33,499 nt of DNA, taken from contig NZ_WWIR01000321.1 in NCBI RefSeq assembly GCF_009863025.1, positions 1-33,499 of the forward strand, read 5' to 3'. Shown in pieces: positions 31,091 to 33,499 of this stretch. The stretch is from Streptomyces sp. SID4985. GTDB lineage: Bacteria > Actinomycetota > Actinomycetes > Streptomycetales > Streptomycetaceae. Numbering within the stretch: the first letter of the stretch is position 1; every line of letters begins with the position of its first letter. Under the pieces are notes generated by a model. That model searched no databases. It was not told where the DNA came from and saw only the letters and a list, made by a program, of their open reading frames with translations. Position numbers and translations under genes: made by a program.

Positions 31091-33358
31091 TTACTTCACC
31101 GGCTCGGGCTCCGGCTCGTTGGCGGGCTCGTCGTCCTCGGCCGGGTCCACCGGGGTCTTGACGGACTCCAGCAGCAGCTGGGCGACGTCGACGACCTTGA
31201 TGGACTCCTTGGCCTTGCCCTCGTTCTTCTTGCCGTTGACCGAGTCGGTCAGCATGACCAGGCAGAACGGGCAGGCGGTGGAGACGATGTCGGGGTTGAG
31301 GGAGAGGGCCTCGTCGACGCGCTCGTTGTTGATGCGCTTGCCGATCCGCTCCTCCATCCACATCCGCGCGCCACCGGCGCCACAGCAGAAGCCGCGCTCC
31401 TTGTGGCGGTGCATCTCCTCGTTCCGCAGGCCCGGGACCTTGCCGATGATCTCGCGCGGGGGCGTGTAGATCTTGTTGTGGCGGCCCAGGTAGCAGGGGT
31501 CGTGGTACGTGATGAGGCCCTCGACCGGGGTCACCGGGATCAGCTTGCCCTCGTCCACCAGGTGCTGGAGGAGCTGGGTGTGGTGGATGACCTCGTAGTC
31601 GCCGCCGAGCTGCGGGTACTCGTTGCCGAGCGTGTTGAGGCAGTGCGGGCAGGTGGCGACGATCTTCTTGGCGGACTTGGGCTTCTTGGTGCTCTCGTCC
31701 TCGTCGTCCTCGCCGAAGGCCATGTTCAGCGCGGCGACGTTCTCCATGCCGAGCTCCTGGAAGAGGGGCTCGTTGCCGAGGCGGCGGGCGGAGTCACCGG
31801 TGCACTTCTCGTCGCCGCCCATGATGGCGAACTTGACGCCCGCGATGTGCAGCAGCTCCGCGAAGGCCTTGGTGGTCTTCTTGGCGCGGTCCTCCAGGGC
31901 ACCGGCGCAGCCGACCCAGTAGAGGTACTCGACCTCGGACAGGTCCTCGATGTCCTTGCCGACGACCGGGACCTCGAAGTCGACCTCCTTGGTCCACTCC
32001 AGGCGCTGCTTCTTCGCCAGGCCCCAGGGGTTGCCCTTCTTCTCCAGGTTCTTGAGCATCGTGCCCGCCTCGGACGGGAACGCGGACTCGATCATCACCT
32101 GGTAGCGGCGCATGTCGACGATGTGGTCGACGTGCTCGATGTCGACGGGGCACTGCTCGACACAGGCGCCGCAGGTGGTGCAGGACCACAGCACGTCCGG
32201 GTCGATGACGCCGTTCTCTTCCGCGGTGCCGATGAGCGGGCGCTCGGCCTCGGCGAGGGCGGCGGCGGGAACGTCCTTGAGCTGCTCCTCGCTCGCCTTC
32301 TCCTCACCCTCCATGGTCTTGCCGCCACCCGCGAGCAGGTACGGCGCCTTGGCGTGGGCGTGGTCGCGCAGCGACATGATCAGGAGCTTCGGCGAGAGCG
32401 GCTTGCCGGTGTTCCACGCGGGGCACTGCGACTGGCAGCGGCCGCACTCCGTGCAGGTGGAGAAGTCCAGCAGGCCCTTCCAGGAGAACTGCTCGACCTG
32501 GGAGACGCCGAAGACGTCGTCGTCACCGGGGTCGGTGAAGTCGATCGGCTTGCCGCCGGAGGTCATCGGCTGGAGCGCGCCGAGGGCGGTGCCGCCGTTT
32601 GCGTCCCGCTTGAACCAGATGTTCGGGAACGCGAGGAAGCGGTGCCAGGCGACGCCCATGTTGGTGTTGAGCGAGACGACGATCATCCAGACGAACGAGG
32701 TCCCGATCTTGATCGTGGCGACCAGGTAGACCAGGTTCTGCAGGGTGCCGACGCCGAGCCCCTTGAAGGCGAGGACCAGCGGGTACGAGGCGAAGTACGC
32801 GGCCTCGTAGTGGCCGACGTGGTGCAGGGCGCCTTCCAGGCCGCGCAGGGTGTAGATCGCGAGGCCGATGGTGAGGATGACGTACTCGACGAAGTACGCC
32901 TGGCCGGACTTGGAGCCCGCGAAGCGGGACTTGCGGCCGGGGCGGGAGGGCAGGCTCAGCAGCCGGATGACCATGAGCACGGCGATGCCGAGGATCGTCA
33001 TCACGCCGATGAACTCGATGTACAGCTCGAACGGCAGGAAGTCGCCGATCAGCGGCAGCGTCCAGTCGGCCTTGAAGAGCTGGCCGAAGGCCTGGGCGAG
33101 CGTGGGCGGCAGCGTCAGGAAGCCGATGGCCACGAACCAGTGGGCGATGCCGACGATGCCCCACCGGTTCATCCGCGTGTGACCGAGGAACTCCCGCACC
33201 AGGGTCACGCTGCGCTGGTACGGATTGTCGGTCCGCGTCCCGGCGGGCACGGGCTGGCCCAGTTTGAAGTACCGGACGAACTGACCGACGGCGCGGGCCA
33301 GCAGCGCGACGCCGATCACGGTCAGGACCAGCGACACGATGATCGCGGCGAGTTGCAT
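31091..33358 (-). CDS. Membrane Fe-S oxidoreductase, EtfD-like
   Basis: 755 residues; ATG 33358 with AGGAG six nt upstream. Five or so membrane helices in the first 240 residues (IIVSLVLTVIGVALLA; IVGIAHWFVAIGFLTL; EFIGVMTILGIAVLMVI) with His residues that could ligate heme. Two ferredoxin-type clusters follow, CTECGRCQSQCP (302-313) and CTTCGACVEQCP (393-404), then two CCG (HdrB-like) domains: YWVGCAG and CPHCLNT, and DPCYLGRHN, GFCCGAGGARMW and CPFCLVML. This order matches the mycobacterial Rv0338c/EtfD type, which takes electrons from electron-transfer flavoprotein in fatty-acid beta-oxidation to the respiratory chain. Acidic C-terminal tail. etfAB are not in the window. Confidence 0.9.
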   Translation of the reverse strand: MQLAAIIVSLVLTVIGVALLARAVGQFVRYFKLGQPVPAGTRTDNPYQRSVTLVREFLGHTRMNRWGIVGIAHWFVAIGFLTLPPTLAQAFGQLFKADWTLPLIGDFLPFELYIEFIGVMTILGIAVLMVIRLLSLPSRPGRKSRFAGSKSGQAYFVEYVILTIGLAIYTLRGLEGALHHVGHYEAAYFASYPLVLAFKGLGVGTLQNLVYLVATIKIGTSFVWMIVVSLNTNMGVAWHRFLAFPNIWFKRDANGGTALGALQPMTSGGKPIDFTDPGDDDVFGVSQVEQFSWKGLLDFSTCTECGRCQSQCPAWNTGKPLSPKLLIMSLRDHAHAKAPYLLAGGGKTMEGEEKASEEQLKDVPAAALAEAERPLIGTAEENGVIDPDVLWSCTTCGACVEQCPVDIEHVDHIVDMRRYQVMIESAFPSEAGTMLKNLEKKGNPWGLAKKQRLEWTKEVDFEVPVVGKDIEDLSEVEYLYWVGCAGALEDRAKKTTKAFAELLHIAGVKFAIMGGDEKCTGDSARRLGNEPLFQELGMENVAALNMAFGEDDEDESTKKPKSAKKIVATCPHCLNTLGNEYPQLGGDYEVIHHTQLLQHLVDEGKLIPVTPVEGLITYHDPCYLGRHNKIYTPPREIIGKVPGLRNEEMHRHKERGFCCGAGGARMWMEERIGKRINNERVDEALSLNPDIVSTACPFCLVMLTDSVNGKKNEGKAKESIKVVDVAQLLLESVKTPVDPAEDDEPANEPEPEPVK

Positions 33359-33384
33359 GAGGGGCTCCTGAGGCGGCCTCGAAA

Positions 33385-33398
33385 TTACTAAGCGGTAA
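33385..33398. promoter_or_regulatory. TTAC-N6-GTAA inverted repeat upstream of the Fe-S oxidoreductase gene
   Basis: TTACTAAGCGGTAA, 27 bp upstream of ATG 33358, flanked by AT-rich bases. TTAC-N6-GTAA is the usual shape of operators for TetR-type regulators of fatty-acid metabolism in actinomycetes (recalled). It overlaps TAGTAA on the minus strand, a possible -10. 33399-33499 holds nothing else I can support. Confidence 0.5.
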
Positions 33399-33499
33399 CT
33401 TATGCAGTCCGTCTGAGACTACCCCCATCTTCCGTCGCGATGCAGCCGCGCGCGGGGTGACGTGGATCGCTGAGGGTTGCCTTTCCCCTCCCGGGGGGT

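Noticed and set aside
31022..33391. Plus-strand open frame of 789 codons opposite the Fe-S oxidoreductase gene
   Set aside because: High G+C makes long antisense frames. The minus-strand protein has complete cluster motifs and membrane helices; the plus-strand translation is Val/Leu/Arg/Asp-rich without any family pattern.
1..33499. CRISPR array, rRNA genes, insertion sequence transposases
   Set aside because: I looked for regularly spaced repeats, rRNA signatures and transposase motifs and saw none.

Overview
The window is chromosomal DNA from a Streptomyces or a very close actinomycete. It has very high G+C with G/C-rich third codon positions, many GTG and one TTG start, purine-rich ribosome sites, several promoters that put the start codon at the transcription start, and typical Streptomyces families (DUF4232, PA14/FN3 and FG-GAP exported proteins, YIP1 membrane protein, XRE-plus-membrane regulators). 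Two perfect GTTTCACGTGAAAC sites (ParB/parS) suggest the origin-proximal core chromosome rather than an arm. Identifications rest on motifs read by eye; no database search was possible.

Layout. 1-5217: a nucleotide-sugar/glycosyltransferase group (DUF2064 transferase, two GT2-type enzymes, an SDR epimerase with a Cys-rich insert) around an OmpR-type two-component pair. 5295-9385: a minus-strand sulfonate-type operon, complete from promoter to terminator: a leaderless Cys-containing leader peptide, a terminator-like attenuator, permease, binding protein, ATPase, TauD-type dioxygenase and a final hairpin. Twin parS sites are written into the last codons of the dioxygenase. 9415-12574: a HemK/PrmC-related methyltransferase and a secreted propeller/Ig-like protein. 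12621-14722: a DUF4365 nuclease-like protein divergent from a VapBC toxin-antitoxin pair. 14856-20432: a DUF4232 protein, a membrane-anchored XRE protein, a PA14/FN3 exported protein, a dTDP-glucose dehydratase and an unrecognised helical protein.

20494-25185: an island of about 4.6 kb in a tRNA-Gly(CCC) gene. An intact tRNA lies at the right and a displaced 47-nt 3' copy at the left. It has no integrase and carries a one-TM protein, a zinc-ribbon protein, a MazF/PemK-like toxin with a Panacea/SocA-like partner, a NERD protein, a frameshifted GntR remnant, the 3' half of a tRNA-Ser gene and a 44-bp motif present twice. I read it as a mosaic of eroded integrative elements carrying defence/toxin-antitoxin cargo. 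This is the most accessory-looking part of the window.

25457-33499: core genes return: a small zinc-ribbon protein, dcd (dCTP deaminase) with a phosphoribosyltransferase, three exported or membrane proteins, an ABM-domain protein, and a large membrane Fe-S oxidoreductase resembling mycobacterial EtfD (electron-transfer-flavoprotein oxidation during fatty-acid degradation), preceded by a TTAC-N6-GTAA inverted repeat suggesting TetR-type lipid control.
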